The notes: generated from the sequence alone by a model not told the origin. 64,000 nucleotides of DNA from Microbacterium sp. Leaf151 (GCF_001424225.1 NZ_LMOR01000001.1:687427-751426); one strand, 5' to 3'; positions 27,736 through 37,080 are shown, numbered from the stretch's first letter. Translations and numbers: made by a program.

Positions 27736-27744
27736 GCGCCGGCG

Positions 27745-28173
27745 TCACTCGAGGGTCGGGGGCAGGACGTAGACGACGTCGTCACCGTCGCGTCGGTGCT
27801 CGACGAAGCCGATGCGGGCGAGGACGTCGTGGGACGGATCGTCGCTCGCGGCGACGCACGCGTACAGCGGCCGGTCGGCTTCGCGCGTGGTCAGCAGGCG
27901 CAGTGCCTCGGTGGACGCGTCGCCCTCGGTGTCGGGTGCGACGGCGAGAAGGACCTCCCGGTCGCCGTCGACGTCCAGCGCCGCGGCGATGCCGACCACC
28001 GAGGCATCCTGGACGATGGCGAGAGCGACGACATCGGTGCGATCCGTCCACGCGTCGAACGAGGGGCGATCGTCGAACGTGGCACGCGGCCACGCGGATC
28101 CGCTGGCGTGAACGGCCGAGAACACGGCATCCCGGTCGTCGTCGTGAAGATCGCGTAGCTCGATGTTCGGCAT
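27745..28173 (-). CDS. GNAT family N-acetyltransferase
   Basis: 142 aa. It has the beta-alpha start IELRDLHDDDRDAVFSAVHASG and a GNAT core, with a degenerate acetyl-CoA loop (no clear QxxGxG/A). The C-terminus LARIGFVEHRRDGDDVVYVLP is typical. The substrate cannot be inferred. Because the pyrophosphate-binding loop is atypical, activity is uncertain. Confidence 0.75.
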   Translation of the reverse strand: MPNIELRDLHDDDRDAVFSAVHASGSAWPRATFDDRPSFDAWTDRTDVVALAIVQDASVVGIAAALDVDGDREVLLAVAPDTEGDASTEALRLLTTREADRPLYACVAASDDPSHDVLARIGFVEHRRDGDDVVYVLPPTLE

Positions 28174-28221
28174 GCCGTCACGCTACTGGCGTCGGACGTC
28201 GCCACCGCCGCACTTGTGCGG

Positions 28222-28830
28222 TCAGGAGAAACCGTGCAGAGCGAGGAACGTCCAGGTGGCGCCGTTCGCATCGCGCGCGGCGACCTGCGTACTCAGGTGA
28301 CGGAAGAGCGTCTCGCGCGTCTCGTCGGAGATGCTCTCCCAGCCGTCGAGATTGCGTCGCAGGACGAGGTCGGTCTGCTCCAACGCCCGCGAGAAGACGA
28401 TGTTGCGTGATCCGGATGCCATGTGGGCGTAGAAGGTCAGCACGGCGGTGACGTACGACCGCGACGTCTCGGCGTCGCGCATGCCATCGACGAGGTCGAC
28501 GGCGACATCGATCTCGTCGTCGGTGCACCGCGCCAAAGCCACGCGGATGGCACCTGCGATGGTGTGGGCGGCGTATTCGCGCATGTCGACACGGGCTCGG
28601 TCGGTGACTTCGGACACCCGCGTGTACCGATTGGCCGCGATCTCGACGAGGCCGATACGCTCCAGCTTCTGCAGGGCCTCGCGCACCGGTGTGCGGGAGA
28701 TGCCCATCAGTTGAGCCAGCTCGACGTCGCGCAATCGGTCTCCCGGCCGCAGACGACCGTCGACGATCGCCCCGCCGAGGGCACGATACGCCTCGTCGAC
28801 GAGGGCCGAAGCGCGGCGGCGATCATCCAT
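28222..28830 (-). CDS. GntR-family transcriptional regulator (FadR/FCD subfamily)
   Basis: 202 aa. The N-terminal winged HTH (about 10-75) contains DVELAQLMGISRTPVREALQKLERIGLVE, followed by an all-helical FCD-like effector domain of about 120 residues. The ligand is unknown, and no obvious target operon flanks it; it may regulate itself. The ATG at 28830 is used because earlier codons lie in low-quality sequence of the intergenic region. Confidence 0.88.
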   Translation of the reverse strand: MDDRRRASALVDEAYRALGGAIVDGRLRPGDRLRDVELAQLMGISRTPVREALQKLERIGLVEIAANRYTRVSEVTDRARVDMREYAAHTIAGAIRVALARCTDDEIDVAVDLVDGMRDAETSRSYVTAVLTFYAHMASGSRNIVFSRALEQTDLVLRRNLDGWESISDETRETLFRHLSTQVAARDANGATWTFLALHGFS

Positions 28831-29148
28831 CAGGCGGAGTTTACGGCTTCCAGATATCACAGAACATCGACATAAGTTACTGTTTCTTCGATTTCGTGTC
28901 GCGCGCACGCCTCGACGCCGGTATTGTCATCACGTCACGCTTGCGTGGCATATCCGGGGGGATCCGTCGACGCCCGGGCTTTGAGCCCTGCTCAGCCCGG
29001 GCGTCGTATGGGCTCCGGGTGCGTGAGGCCCCGTTTCGTCTCTCGCAACGTTTGTGTCACAGTGCCGTGCGCACGGGGAATCCGCCCGTTACCGTGGGGG
29101 CACAGTCCGGCGCGCTCGGTGTCGGCTCGAGCGGGAAACGGCATCAGG
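28831..29148. other. 318-bp intergenic region upstream of the cold-shock gene
   Basis: This region is AT-richer near the GntR start (28850-28900). It contains the 13-bp hairpin described separately, and probably the promoters of both divergent genes. No further gene is supported. Confidence 0.5.
28968..29006 (+). other. 13-bp perfect hairpin in the cold-shock gene leader
   Basis: CGACGCCCGGGCT (28968-28980) pairs perfectly with 28994-29006 around a 13-nt loop. It lies 142 bp upstream of the cold-shock ATG. No T-run follows, and no + strand gene precedes it. It may be part of a structured csp leader or end a short upstream transcript. Confidence 0.5.
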
Positions 29149-29355
29149 ATGAGCACGCAGGGCACGGTCAAGTGGTTCAACTCGGAGAAGGGCTTCGGTT
29201 TCATCGCCCCGGATGACGGCGGGCAGGATGTGTTCGCCCACTACAGCGCCATCCAGTCGGGCGGCTATCGCTCGCTCGAGGAGAACCAGCGCGTCGAGTT
29301 CGAGGTCGCCCAGGGCCCGAAGGGCCTGCAGGCGGAAGACATCCGCCCGCTCTGA
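29149..29355 (+). CDS. cold-shock protein (CspA family)
   Basis: 68-aa single cold-shock domain with both RNA-binding motifs: GFGFI (RNP1, in [10 protein letters not shown]) and VFAHYSAI (RNP2). It binds single-stranded RNA/DNA as a chaperone. AGG lies directly before the ATG, so ribosome binding is probably leader-dependent. A good bidirectional terminator follows. Confidence 0.95.
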   Translation: MSTQGTVKWFNSEKGFGFIAPDDGGQDVFAHYSAIQSGGYRSLEENQRVEFEVAQGPKGLQAEDIRPL

Positions 29356-29378
29356 CACCTCGCACTCCGAAGCGGATG

Positions 29379-29413
29379 CGCCCCGGCCGACAACTGCGTC
29401 GTCCGGGGCGTTT
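29379..29413. terminator. bidirectional terminator between csp and the MprF-like gene
   Basis: CGCCCCGG (29379-29386) pairs with 29403-29410. The inner CGAC/GTCG pairs as well, with one mismatch, and TTTCAG follows on the + strand. It lies between the two convergent genes and can serve both. Confidence 0.75.
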
Positions 29414-31476
29414 CAGTTGTCGGACCGGACGAGATCCACCCCGGCGGCCGCGAACTGGCGGATCGTCGCGTGCGGGAGGAACGCCCGTGTGAGAGCCGCG
29501 CCGATGCGGGTGAGATCCGCCTCATCGCGGTAGAGCAGGTACAAGGTCTCGTAGCGCGGGTGGAACTTCTGCTTGAAGCGGTGCAGCGAGGCGAAGCCGT
29601 ACACGGGTTCGAGCGCGTCGGCCATGCGCTTCTGCAGGTCGGCGATGACACCGGCATCCGCGGGGTACTCGTGCGCCAGCGGCGCCCCCGACAGCGACAT
29701 CACGTCAGCACCCTCGGCGGAGAACTGCCGGGCCGATGCGCCGATGAGAAACTCCATCACAGGGCCGAAGCCACCGTCGCGGCGCCGCATGAGGTCGAGG
29801 GTCCATCCGCGGATCGCACCATCGCCGTAGATGGGCAGCCACGACAGGAACCCGTCGACGTCTCCGGCGGGCGACACCGCGAGGGCGATCCGCACCTCGG
29901 GGTCGGATGCCTCGTGCAACGTGCCGAGCGTGAAGCCCATCTCGGGCAGGCCCTTGTCGCCCACCCAGCTCTCGGAGATCGCACGCAGCTGTTGGCGGAC
30001 ACCCCAGCTCTCGTCGCTCAGTCGGGAGAGGCGGAACGTCATGCCCTCGCGCTCAGCCCGATTCAGTGAGGTGCGCACGGCCCCCCACGCCTTGCCGGTG
30101 AACTGCAGGCCCGGGAGGTCGACCACCGTGTCGTCGGCCACGACGATGCTGCGCCATCCGCTCGGCACGGCGGCGAGGGTCGCTGCACCGGCGCTGAAGA
30201 AGCACGGGGCCAGCCCCGCCGCTTCGGCGCGATGGATGAAGGCGCGCACCGTGTCGGCTCGCGCGTCCGCGGGACCGAGCGGGTCGCCGAGAGCCAACGC
30301 CACGCCGGAGCGCCGTTGATACGCCACGATGCCGCGACCGAAACGGGCGTACGACATGCCGTCCCACGTCGTCATCCACGACAGGGTCCCGCCACCGGTG
30401 GCGCTCAACTCCTTCTTGACGTCGTCGGGCGTCGGTGTCGGGGTATCACCGAGGGCAGCGCGCGGACGGGCGCGGAACGCCGCTCGCACCAGCACGAAGT
30501 AGACCGACGCCACGATCCACAACGCCGACGAGGCCAGGACGCTGGTGACATCGGCATCCAGGTCGGCCTCGATGCCCTCGACTCCGGAGAGCGACAGGAT
30601 GCCGACGACGAGCACCACGAGAACGAGGTTCAGGGCGCAGTAGACCATGACGACGAGCCACGCCCACCGGCGGCCGCGTCGCAGGGCGGTGGCCACGAGG
30701 AGGACGATCGCCGTGTTCACCGCGACGTCGATCCACGACCCCGAGACCGCCGCGGAGGTGCCGAACGGGCCGGTCATGGGCGCGACGTAGCCGAGGATCT
30801 CGATGGCGCCGAGCGCGCACAGCACGACGAAGGCGACCAGACGCTGTTCGCGCACGCTCACGCGCTGCGGGCGCAGCGATCGGTCGACGGCCAGGACCAG
30901 CAGCACCGCGAGGACGTGCTCGAGGTCGGGCAGCGAGCCGTAATAGAAGAACGACACGAGCAGCACGGCGAGGAAGACCGTCCACGCGCGCAGACGCCAC
31001 GGGGAGGGGAGCAGCGCGAGCGCGACGGCAAGGCACGCGAACAGGCCGCCCGACGGACCGACGTCGAGGGCGGTCGCCTGCTGCTGTGCCCACGACCACG
31101 GCAGGAGCGCAGCGCCCCAGAGGAACGCGGAGGCCGCGAGGACGGAGAACAGCTGGCCTCCGGCGAAGGTGACCGCCGCGACGCGGGAGCCCCGGCGCGC
31201 CTCGAGGAACGCCATCGCCGCGAGGACCGGGATGCCGGCCGCATAGACCCAGGGGGAATCGACGAAGAAGGTGCCGGTGATCGGCGTCCACCACCGACCG
31301 GCCGAGAGGGCGGGAAGCCCGTAGGCGACCGAGGAGAACAGGTCGGAGTCGGCGAAGGGCCGCCACAGGCCGCCGGAGAACAGTCCCACCAGCAGCAGGA
31401 TGCCGGCGAGCGTCAGCGTGACCGGGACGCGCCTCGCCACCGCGAGGGAGCGAGCGACGAGGGTCTTCTGCGCCAT
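29413..31476 (-). CDS. rhomboid-like domain fused to MprF-type aminoacyl-phosphatidylglycerol synthase (DUF2156)
   Basis: 687 aa. About residues 1-205 are a multi-helix rhomboid-like domain with GPSG (Ser142) and a histidine at 187 in PDLEHVLAVL. A second helix bundle (about 205-370) follows. The C-terminal about 310 residues are the DUF2156/MprF synthase domain (SWMTTWDGMSYARFGRGIVA, FTGKAWGAVRTSLNRAEREG, KQKFHPRYETLYLLY). MprF-type enzymes transfer Lys/Ala from tRNA to phosphatidylglycerol and modify surface charge. ATG 31476 is preceded by GGTGGGCGGC; 31488 is an alternative. The frame stays open far upstream but overlaps another gene there. Confidence 0.87.
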   Translation of the reverse strand: MAQKTLVARSLAVARRVPVTLTLAGILLLVGLFSGGLWRPFADSDLFSSVAYGLPALSAGRWWTPITGTFFVDSPWVYAAGIPVLAAMAFLEARRGSRVAAVTFAGGQLFSVLAASAFLWGAALLPWSWAQQQATALDVGPSGGLFACLAVALALLPSPWRLRAWTVFLAVLLVSFFYYGSLPDLEHVLAVLLVLAVDRSLRPQRVSVREQRLVAFVVLCALGAIEILGYVAPMTGPFGTSAAVSGSWIDVAVNTAIVLLVATALRRGRRWAWLVVMVYCALNLVLVVLVVGILSLSGVEGIEADLDADVTSVLASSALWIVASVYFVLVRAAFRARPRAALGDTPTPTPDDVKKELSATGGGTLSWMTTWDGMSYARFGRGIVAYQRRSGVALALGDPLGPADARADTVRAFIHRAEAAGLAPCFFSAGAATLAAVPSGWRSIVVADDTVVDLPGLQFTGKAWGAVRTSLNRAEREGMTFRLSRLSDESWGVRQQLRAISESWVGDKGLPEMGFTLGTLHEASDPEVRIALAVSPAGDVDGFLSWLPIYGDGAIRGWTLDLMRRRDGGFGPVMEFLIGASARQFSAEGADVMSLSGAPLAHEYPADAGVIADLQKRMADALEPVYGFASLHRFKQKFHPRYETLYLLYRDEADLTRIGAALTRAFLPHATIRQFAAAGVDLVRSDN

Positions 31477-31545
31477 GCCGCCCACCATAGGGCACGCGTG
31501 CGTCGTGACGTGAGGCGGCGAAGGGGGCTTCGCCTCAGACGGGTG

Positions 31546-31660
31546 TGAGCGCGGGGTGGACCAGGTGGGTGGGGTCAGCGCGGGGTCGACCAGGTGGGTG
31601 GGGACAGCGCAGGGCGGACCAGGCGGCGGGTCAGCGCAGGGCGGACCAGGCGGCGCGGGC
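31546..31660. repeat. four tandem imperfect copies of a gene 3' end
   Basis: Copies of a 27-29 bp unit start at 31546, 31575, 31604 and 31631 (pattern TCAGCGCRGGGYSGACCAGG, then G-rich). The last copy is the real end of the coiled-coil gene (its stop complement is at 31631-31633); the other three extend downstream of it. Confidence 0.8.
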
Positions 31661-32899
31661 GGCGGTGAGCGCCTGCGTGGCGTCGGTGGCGGCGCGGGCC
31701 TCGGCGAGGTGGCGCCGCGCGCGTTCCACCCGCAGGCGCTGGGCGATGCGGTCGGCGTCGCTTGGCGCCTCCTCGCGCTTCTCGTCGGCCGCGTGGATGG
31801 CCGTTCCGTCGGCTGTCTCGGCGGTCGCCCGCGGAGCGGCTTCTGCGACTGTCTCGGCGGCGGCGAGGGCCGCGCGGGCACAGGCAAGCGTTCCCGGGAG
31901 CGCCGTGCGAGCGGCCTCGACACGTCGGCGCATGCTGACGGCAGCGTCGAGGAGCTCGTCGCGCTCTTCGCGCACGCGTGCAACGGTGGCGACGGCTTCG
32001 CGTGGGCGTCGAGACGCCGCGGCGGCAGCGTCTTCGAGTTCGACAGCCGCCGCACGAAGGCGCTCGGCTGCTCCCGGCCGGCAGGCTTCGGGACGGGCGG
32101 TGGCCACATCGATCGCCTCGCGGATCTCGGCGCGTGCGGCGGCCACCTCGGCGTCGGCGTTTCCGGCGGCCTGGAGGGCGATGCGGTGGCCGTCTTCGAC
32201 TTCGCGAAGGTAGCGTGCGGCGAGGCGTAGAGCCACGGTGGCGCGGACGATGTGGCCGCCCTCGACATCCCCTTCCGCGCGTCGGAGGGCGTCGTCGGCG
32301 TCGGCCAGAGCGCTTCTCGCTCGATCCGTCGCCACGGCGGCCCCGGACCAGTCATCGTCGTCGAAGCGCGCGCGCAGAGCGTCGACAAGCGGCTCGGGGT
32401 CACCCGATGTCGCGACCAGATCGTCGCGACGGCGACGCGCGGCCGCGAGCAGACCGGCGTGTGAGCGGTTCTCGCGCTCCCACTCCGCGAGGCGGGTGCG
32501 TACCGCGGAAACCTGCTTCCGCTGCGCATCGAGCGCCTCGTGAAACCGTCGCGCCTGATCGCGTCGGCGAGCTGCCACGCCGGTGTCGGCCTCGAGGACC
32601 AACAGGTCGCCGAAGCCCCGATCACGGGCGCGGTGCGCCGTGGTGCGGGCGCGACGCAACTCGGTGGGGACGTCGTCGGCATCGACTGCGTCGGCGGCCT
32701 CGAACGCGAGGTCGAGATCGTCGACATCGTCATCGAGTGCGAGCAGGGCGGCCGCCGCACCCGACACCGCCTGACCCGCGGCCGCACGGCTGTGGGGAGA
32801 CCGGCGCTGCATGCGGACGGCGATGACGACGACCGCCACCACGAGAGCGGCGGCGACGAGGGCGATCGCCGTCGGCGCCGCCCACGCGAGATCAGGCAT
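31631..32899 (-). CDS. membrane-anchored coiled-coil protein
   Basis: 422 aa. One N-terminal transmembrane helix (AIALVAAALVVAVVVIAVRM, about 11-30) is followed by about 390 residues of Ala/Arg/Glu/Asp-rich helix with coiled-coil character. No recognised domain; it superficially resembles TPM/phage-shock-like scaffolds. ATG 32899 is preferred and ATG 32905 is possible; both overlap the HAD gene's end by a few bases, so the two are coupled. Stop codon and last residues (WSALR) lie inside the tandem repeat. Confidence 0.75.
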   Translation of the reverse strand: MPDLAWAAPTAIALVAAALVVAVVVIAVRMQRRSPHSRAAAGQAVSGAAAALLALDDDVDDLDLAFEAADAVDADDVPTELRRARTTAHRARDRGFGDLLVLEADTGVAARRRDQARRFHEALDAQRKQVSAVRTRLAEWERENRSHAGLLAAARRRRDDLVATSGDPEPLVDALRARFDDDDWSGAAVATDRARSALADADDALRRAEGDVEGGHIVRATVALRLAARYLREVEDGHRIALQAAGNADAEVAAARAEIREAIDVATARPEACRPGAAERLRAAAVELEDAAAAASRRPREAVATVARVREERDELLDAAVSMRRRVEAARTALPGTLACARAALAAAETVAEAAPRATAETADGTAIHAADEKREEAPSDADRIAQRLRVERARRHLAEARAATDATQALTAARAAWSALR

Positions 32900-33584
32900 C
32901 GGCATCGAGCGCGTCACCGACGAGGAGCAGGGCACGAAGCTGATCGATGTCGTCGACGGCCGCCTGGGCGCCCTCGGCCTCGTGCGGCCAGCTGAAGCCC
33001 CACCGCACGAAGATCACCGGCACGCCGGCATCCTGACCGCCCTCGACATCGTGGTGCCGATCGCCGATCAGCACGGGGCGGGACGTATCCACTCCGGCGG
33101 CCTCGAGTCGACGGAGCGCTTCGCGCACGATGTCGGACTTGGCGCTCAGCGTGCGCTCGTCGAGGGTCGCGCCGACCATGGCCTCCAGATCGGGGGCCAG
33201 ACCGAAGTGGTCCATCAGCGCCACGACCTGCACCTCGGGCTTCGAGCTCGCCGTCGACTGGGGTACCCCTGCCGCGTGCAGGTCATGCACCAGCTCGCCG
33301 ACCCCCGGGTACAGCCGTGCACTGACCGTGTAGCCCTCGCTCTTGTTCAAGCCACGGTAGAACGCGACGGCCTCGACGGCCTGCTCGGGAGTCATGCCGA
33401 CGTTCACCTGGAACGACTCGAACATGGGCGGGCCGATCCAGCGCGACAGCTCGCCCCGCGTCGGCGGCGTGCGCCCGAAGTGGTCGAGCGTGGTCGTCAG
33501 GCGGCGGAGGATCCCCTCGGACGCGTCGACGAGGGTTCCGTCGACGTCCCACAGGACGCACGAGAAGGGAGAGCGTTCGGGCAT
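32892..33584 (-). CDS. HAD-family hydrolase (phosphoglycolate phosphatase-like)
   Basis: 230 aa. HAD motifs are present: motif I DVDGTLVDAS, motif II in TASSKPE, the Lys before SDIV (SAKSDIVREAL), and motif IV GDRHHDVEGG. The cap domain lies between I and II. The likely activity is small phosphomonoesters such as phosphoglycolate; the substrate is not decided by sequence. The stop overlaps the coiled-coil gene start. Confidence 0.9.
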   Translation of the reverse strand: MPERSPFSCVLWDVDGTLVDASEGILRRLTTTLDHFGRTPPTRGELSRWIGPPMFESFQVNVGMTPEQAVEAVAFYRGLNKSEGYTVSARLYPGVGELVHDLHAAGVPQSTASSKPEVQVVALMDHFGLAPDLEAMVGATLDERTLSAKSDIVREALRRLEAAGVDTSRPVLIGDRHHDVEGGQDAGVPVIFVRWGFSWPHEAEGAQAAVDDIDQLRALLLVGDALDADA

Positions 33585-33665
33585 GCGTCCACGCTACCGG
33601 CGCGGTGTGCCGGTAGGCCGTCGGATGCCGTGGCGCGGAGTCGACACGTGGACGATCATCGAGGA

Positions 33666-33947
33666 CTAGTCGAGGCGGGGGTGATCGGGGAGCCGGTCGC
33701 CGACGTCGATGAGCACGCTCACGATCAGGCCCACCACGAGGCCCACCGCTCCGCACACGACGGCCCAGCCGGCACACCACGCGAGCATGGAGTGCAGGAG
33801 GAACGTCGGATCGTCCGCATGCATCGCGAGAGCGGACGGGAACCACCCGATCAGCACGAAGAGAGCGCCGAGCACCGCGCCGTACGCGAAGCCGATCGTC
33901 CCGCACCTCACGAGTCGACGGATGAGCGGGAGCGCACATCGGGTCAT
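33666..33947 (-). CDS. small two-helix membrane protein
   Basis: 93 aa. Two hydrophobic segments are visible: TIGFAYGAVLGALFVLIGWF and VVCGAVGLVVGLIVSVLIDV. A basic N-terminus (LPLIRRLVR) precedes them. The ATG at 33947 is chosen because upstream sequence in this frame overlaps another gene. No family is recognised. Confidence 0.65.
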   Translation of the reverse strand: MTRCALPLIRRLVRCGTIGFAYGAVLGALFVLIGWFPSALAMHADDPTFLLHSMLAWCAGWAVVCGAVGLVVGLIVSVLIDVGDRLPDHPRLD

Positions 33948-33982
33948 GGCGGCCACGGCCTCAGGAGAAGACGAGTGAGGGT

Positions 33983-34870
33983 CTACAGCCCGAGCAGCCT
34001 CTTCAGTTCCGCCGTCTGCTTGGCAGTGAGGCAGCCTTTCGGCAACACCCGCATCGCGTCGACGCTGAATGAGCGCGTCTTCCCGCCGTACGTGATCTTC
34101 ACGAAGCCGGGTCGCGATTCGAGGACGCAGATCGTGGGAGCGGGCGGAGTAGGCGGCTCGGTGTACATGTCGGCGGGCCTGCCCCCGTTCCACTGGTTGG
34201 TGCCGTTGGAGAACTTGTAGTTCGCCGACGCCGTCGCCACGAGCTCGCCCTGGGCGTTGATCGACCAGCTCATGAGGGTGCTCGCCGGGGCACCCTCCAC
34301 CTTGTCGGCATCCCAGTGGGCATCACCCTTCACGGCGGGGTCGTCGACGACCCAGTCTCGACTGACGACGGGGGCGTCGAGCGTCATGCGCGGATAGCCG
34401 GGGAGGCACCCGTCGGGGAAGGGGTAGACGCGCTCGCCGACGACCCGCCACGTGACTGATCCGTCGGCGCCTCGATCTCCGACGTCGCCCGCCACCGTGA
34501 CCTTGATCTGCTGAGCTCGCGACAACGTCACGGAGGTAGAGAACTTCCCCCTCGCGTCGGTGTGGCCGTGCGTCTCGACCGCCGCGTCGGTTCCGCCGAC
34601 GATCTGTTCCGTGACCTTCACATCGACACCGCCGGCGACGTCCGTGGGTTCGTGCGCGATTCCGACGCGGACCGCCGCGCCGCCCCCGGACGTGCAGAAA
34701 GGCTCGCCCCACACCGCGGAGAGAGCCGGGATCGTAGGCGGAGCGGCAGGCTGGTCGGCGGCGAGAGCCGGGGACGCGACGACGAGCGCGAGCGCCGTGG
34801 TCATCGCAGCGACCGTTGTCACGATTCGGAATCGGGCGGAGAGCAGCCGTCGGGCGCTTCTGGCGAGCAT
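33983..34870 (-). CDS. secreted protein of unknown function
   Basis: 295 aa with a Sec signal peptide (twin-basic start, hydrophobic core VTTVAAMTTALALVVAS, cleavage after ALA-A near residue 37). The mature part is beta-rich, with cysteines in pairs (PFCTSGG, DGCLPGY, TICVLE, KGCLTA). It ends in a short helix (AKQTAELKRLLGL). No domain is recognised. A surface or secreted role is inferred only from the signal peptide. Confidence 0.78.
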   Translation of the reverse strand: MLARSARRLLSARFRIVTTVAAMTTALALVVASPALAADQPAAPPTIPALSAVWGEPFCTSGGGAAVRVGIAHEPTDVAGGVDVKVTEQIVGGTDAAVETHGHTDARGKFSTSVTLSRAQQIKVTVAGDVGDRGADGSVTWRVVGERVYPFPDGCLPGYPRMTLDAPVVSRDWVVDDPAVKGDAHWDADKVEGAPASTLMSWSINAQGELVATASANYKFSNGTNQWNGGRPADMYTEPPTPPAPTICVLESRPGFVKITYGGKTRSFSVDAMRVLPKGCLTAKQTAELKRLLGL

Positions 34871-35109
34871 GTCGTCCTTCGAGAATCAGGGCTGAAAGCC
34901 CGACCGGCGAATGGGTGGGCGGGAGGGGATCGCCGCGCGTGCACTCCCCGCTGCCCGGACAGTAGCAGTCGAGCGCTCCCGGCTCTCGCCGCTGCCCGGA
35001 ACGCGCTCCGCGCGCTCACCTGGCGGCGTGCCCGATTCTGACGGTGGGCCGCTGCATCCGCACACGGCAGCTGCGGGCGATCGGCGCCGCGGCATCCCGC
35101 GTCTCGCGT

Positions 35110-35808
35110 TCAGAAGAGGCGGGGTGCGCCCGACTGCACGCCTTTCATCTCGTCGTAGTCGAGGGTGAGGCACCGGATGCCGCGGTCGGTGGCGAGGACC
35201 CGCGCCTGCGGCTTGATCTCCTGCGCGGCGTAGACGCCCGTGACGGGGGCGAGCAGGGGGTCGCGGTTGAGCAGCTCGAGATAGCGGGTCAGCTGTTCGA
35301 CGCCGTCGATGTCTCCCCGGCGTTTGACCTCGATCGCGACGGTGCCGCGACCGTCGTCGTTGCGCAGCAGCAGATCGACGGGGCCGATGGCGGTGGGGTA
35401 CTCGCGGCGTACGAGCGTGAGATTCTCACCGACGACCGACACCTGCTCGGCGAGCAGGCGCTGTAGATCGGCCTCGACGCCGTCTTTGATCAGGCCGGGA
35501 TCGACTCCCAGGTCATGGGCGGTGTCGTGGACGATCTCGTGGATGCGCACCAGAAGGGCATCGCCGGTCTTGGCGTGCGTCACGCGCCAGCGCTCGATCA
35601 CCCCGTCTTCGACGTCGACCTCGTCGGGCTGCTCGAGAGTGAGGGAGCAGGGCGGGCTCATCCAGTTGAGCGGCTTGTACGAGCCGCCGTCGGAGTGCAC
35701 CAGCAGACTGCCGTCGCCCTTGTGGACGAGCAGTCGGGTGGCGAGGGGGAGATGCGCGTTGAGGCGGCCGGTGTAGTCGACGGAGCAACGGGCGATGACG
35801 AGACGCAC
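35110..35808 (-). CDS. nucS: mismatch-specific endonuclease NucS (EndoMS)
   Basis: 232 aa with a GTG start. The sequence matches actinobacterial NucS from the start ([20 protein letters not shown]) to the nuclease core ([12 protein letters not shown], then [17 protein letters not shown]), with the PD-(D/E)xK residues Asp, Glu and Lys all in place. NucS cleaves both strands at mismatches and replaces MutS/MutL repair in most actinobacteria. Next to the MFS gene, 9 bp apart on the same strand. Confidence 0.95.
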   Translation of the reverse strand: MRLVIARCSVDYTGRLNAHLPLATRLLVHKGDGSLLVHSDGGSYKPLNWMSPPCSLTLEQPDEVDVEDGVIERWRVTHAKTGDALLVRIHEIVHDTAHDLGVDPGLIKDGVEADLQRLLAEQVSVVGENLTLVRREYPTAIGPVDLLLRNDDGRGTVAIEVKRRGDIDGVEQLTRYLELLNRDPLLAPVTGVYAAQEIKPQARVLATDRGIRCLTLDYDEMKGVQSGAPRLF

Positions 35809-35817
35809 CCGACGAGC

Positions 35818-37068
35818 CTAATCGCGCCGTGCGGGCTCGGAGGGCTCGGGGGTCGAGGCCTCGTCGACGACGAGGGGCTTGGCGGCTCCCGAGAACAGAC
35901 CGGATGCCACGATCAGCCCCACCACGATGAGCAGCGTGTTGAGCAGACCGATGTGGTCGCCGATCCACCCGAGGATGGGCGGGCCGCAGAGGAACGCGAC
36001 GTAGCCGATCGTGGCGGCAGCGGCCACGCGCGAGGCGGCCTTGGCGGGATCGTCGGCGGCGGCCGACATGCCGATGGGGAAGCCGAGCGAAGCGCCGAGA
36101 CCCCAGAGAGCCGCACCGACGAAGACGAGCGGGCCGAACGGCGCGAGGATGAACAGCAGCAGCCCGGCCGCCGCCGTGCCGGCGAGGACCCGCAGCACGA
36201 GCACGCGGCCGAGTCGGTCGACGACCGGACCGCCGGCGATGCGTCCCACGGTCATGGCGACCGAGAACACGGCGAGAACGGCCGGGCCGGCCTCTTCGGG
36301 GGCACCGTGGCCGTAGACCACGGCCGAGGGGAGCCAGTCGTTCGCGCTGCCTTCGGCGAAGGCCATGCCGAGCATGATGACGCCGAGCGTGTACGTGCGC
36401 GGCTCGCGCCACGCCTGAAGCGAGGTGGAGAGGCGTTCGCGCCAGTGTGCGCGCTCCTCGGCGGCGGGGGCGTCCATCGCGACCTCGGCGCGGGGGACGT
36501 TGGCCACCGACACGAACGCGACGACGAGGATCACCACGCCCATCGCGACGCAGTGCGCCATGACCGGGATGTCGAGGGTCACGGCGAGGAAGCCGAGCCC
36601 GGCGCCGATCACCGTGCCGAAGCTGAAGAAGGCGTGCAGCAACGGCATGATCGTGCGGCCGGTCGCCTTCTCGAGCGCCGCACCCTCGACGTTCATCATC
36701 ACGTCGACGGCGCCGTTGCCGAACCCGAAGAGAGCGAGGCCGACCAGGGCGACACCGAAGAGTTGAAGCGTGTCGGCACCGAACCCGATGATCGCCAGGC
36801 CGATCCCGACGAGCACGAGCGCGACGAGCATGCCGGAGCGGGCGCCGATGCGTGCCATGACGGCGGGGGCGATGGAGAGCCCGATGATGGATGCCACGCC
36901 CATGCCGAGCAGAAGCAGTCCGACGCCGGAGTTCTCGATGCCCAGGGACTCGCGGATGGCGGGCACGCGAGACGCCCAGGTCGAGATGCTCAGACCGCTC
37001 GCGAGAAAGATCGCGCAGATCGCGACGTGCCAGCGCACGAGCTGGGAGCGGGTCAACGTGGAGTGCAT
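35818..37068 (-). CDS. MFS transporter
   Basis: 416 aa with 12 predicted membrane helices. It opens with RWHVAICAIFLASGLSISTWASRVPAIRESLG, the pattern of the YbjJ-like/sugar-or-drug MFS branch. The substrate is unknown. The upstream Met at 37098 would place eight codons in the operator palindrome; ATG 37068 is used. It is divergent from the LacI gene across twin operators, so LacI control is likely. Confidence 0.88.
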   Translation of the reverse strand: MHSTLTRSQLVRWHVAICAIFLASGLSISTWASRVPAIRESLGIENSGVGLLLLGMGVASIIGLSIAPAVMARIGARSGMLVALVLVGIGLAIIGFGADTLQLFGVALVGLALFGFGNGAVDVMMNVEGAALEKATGRTIMPLLHAFFSFGTVIGAGLGFLAVTLDIPVMAHCVAMGVVILVVAFVSVANVPRAEVAMDAPAAEERAHWRERLSTSLQAWREPRTYTLGVIMLGMAFAEGSANDWLPSAVVYGHGAPEEAGPAVLAVFSVAMTVGRIAGGPVVDRLGRVLVLRVLAGTAAAGLLLFILAPFGPLVFVGAALWGLGASLGFPIGMSAAADDPAKAASRVAAAATIGYVAFLCGPPILGWIGDHIGLLNTLLIVVGLIVASGLFSGAAKPLVVDEASTPEPSEPARRD

Positions 37069-37080
37069 GCCGACACTGTA

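Noticed and set aside
31489-32787. N-terminal extension of the MprF-like gene to 32787
   Set aside because: The extra residues are Pro/Arg/Ser-rich shadow sequence of the coiled-coil gene; ATG 31476 is well placed.
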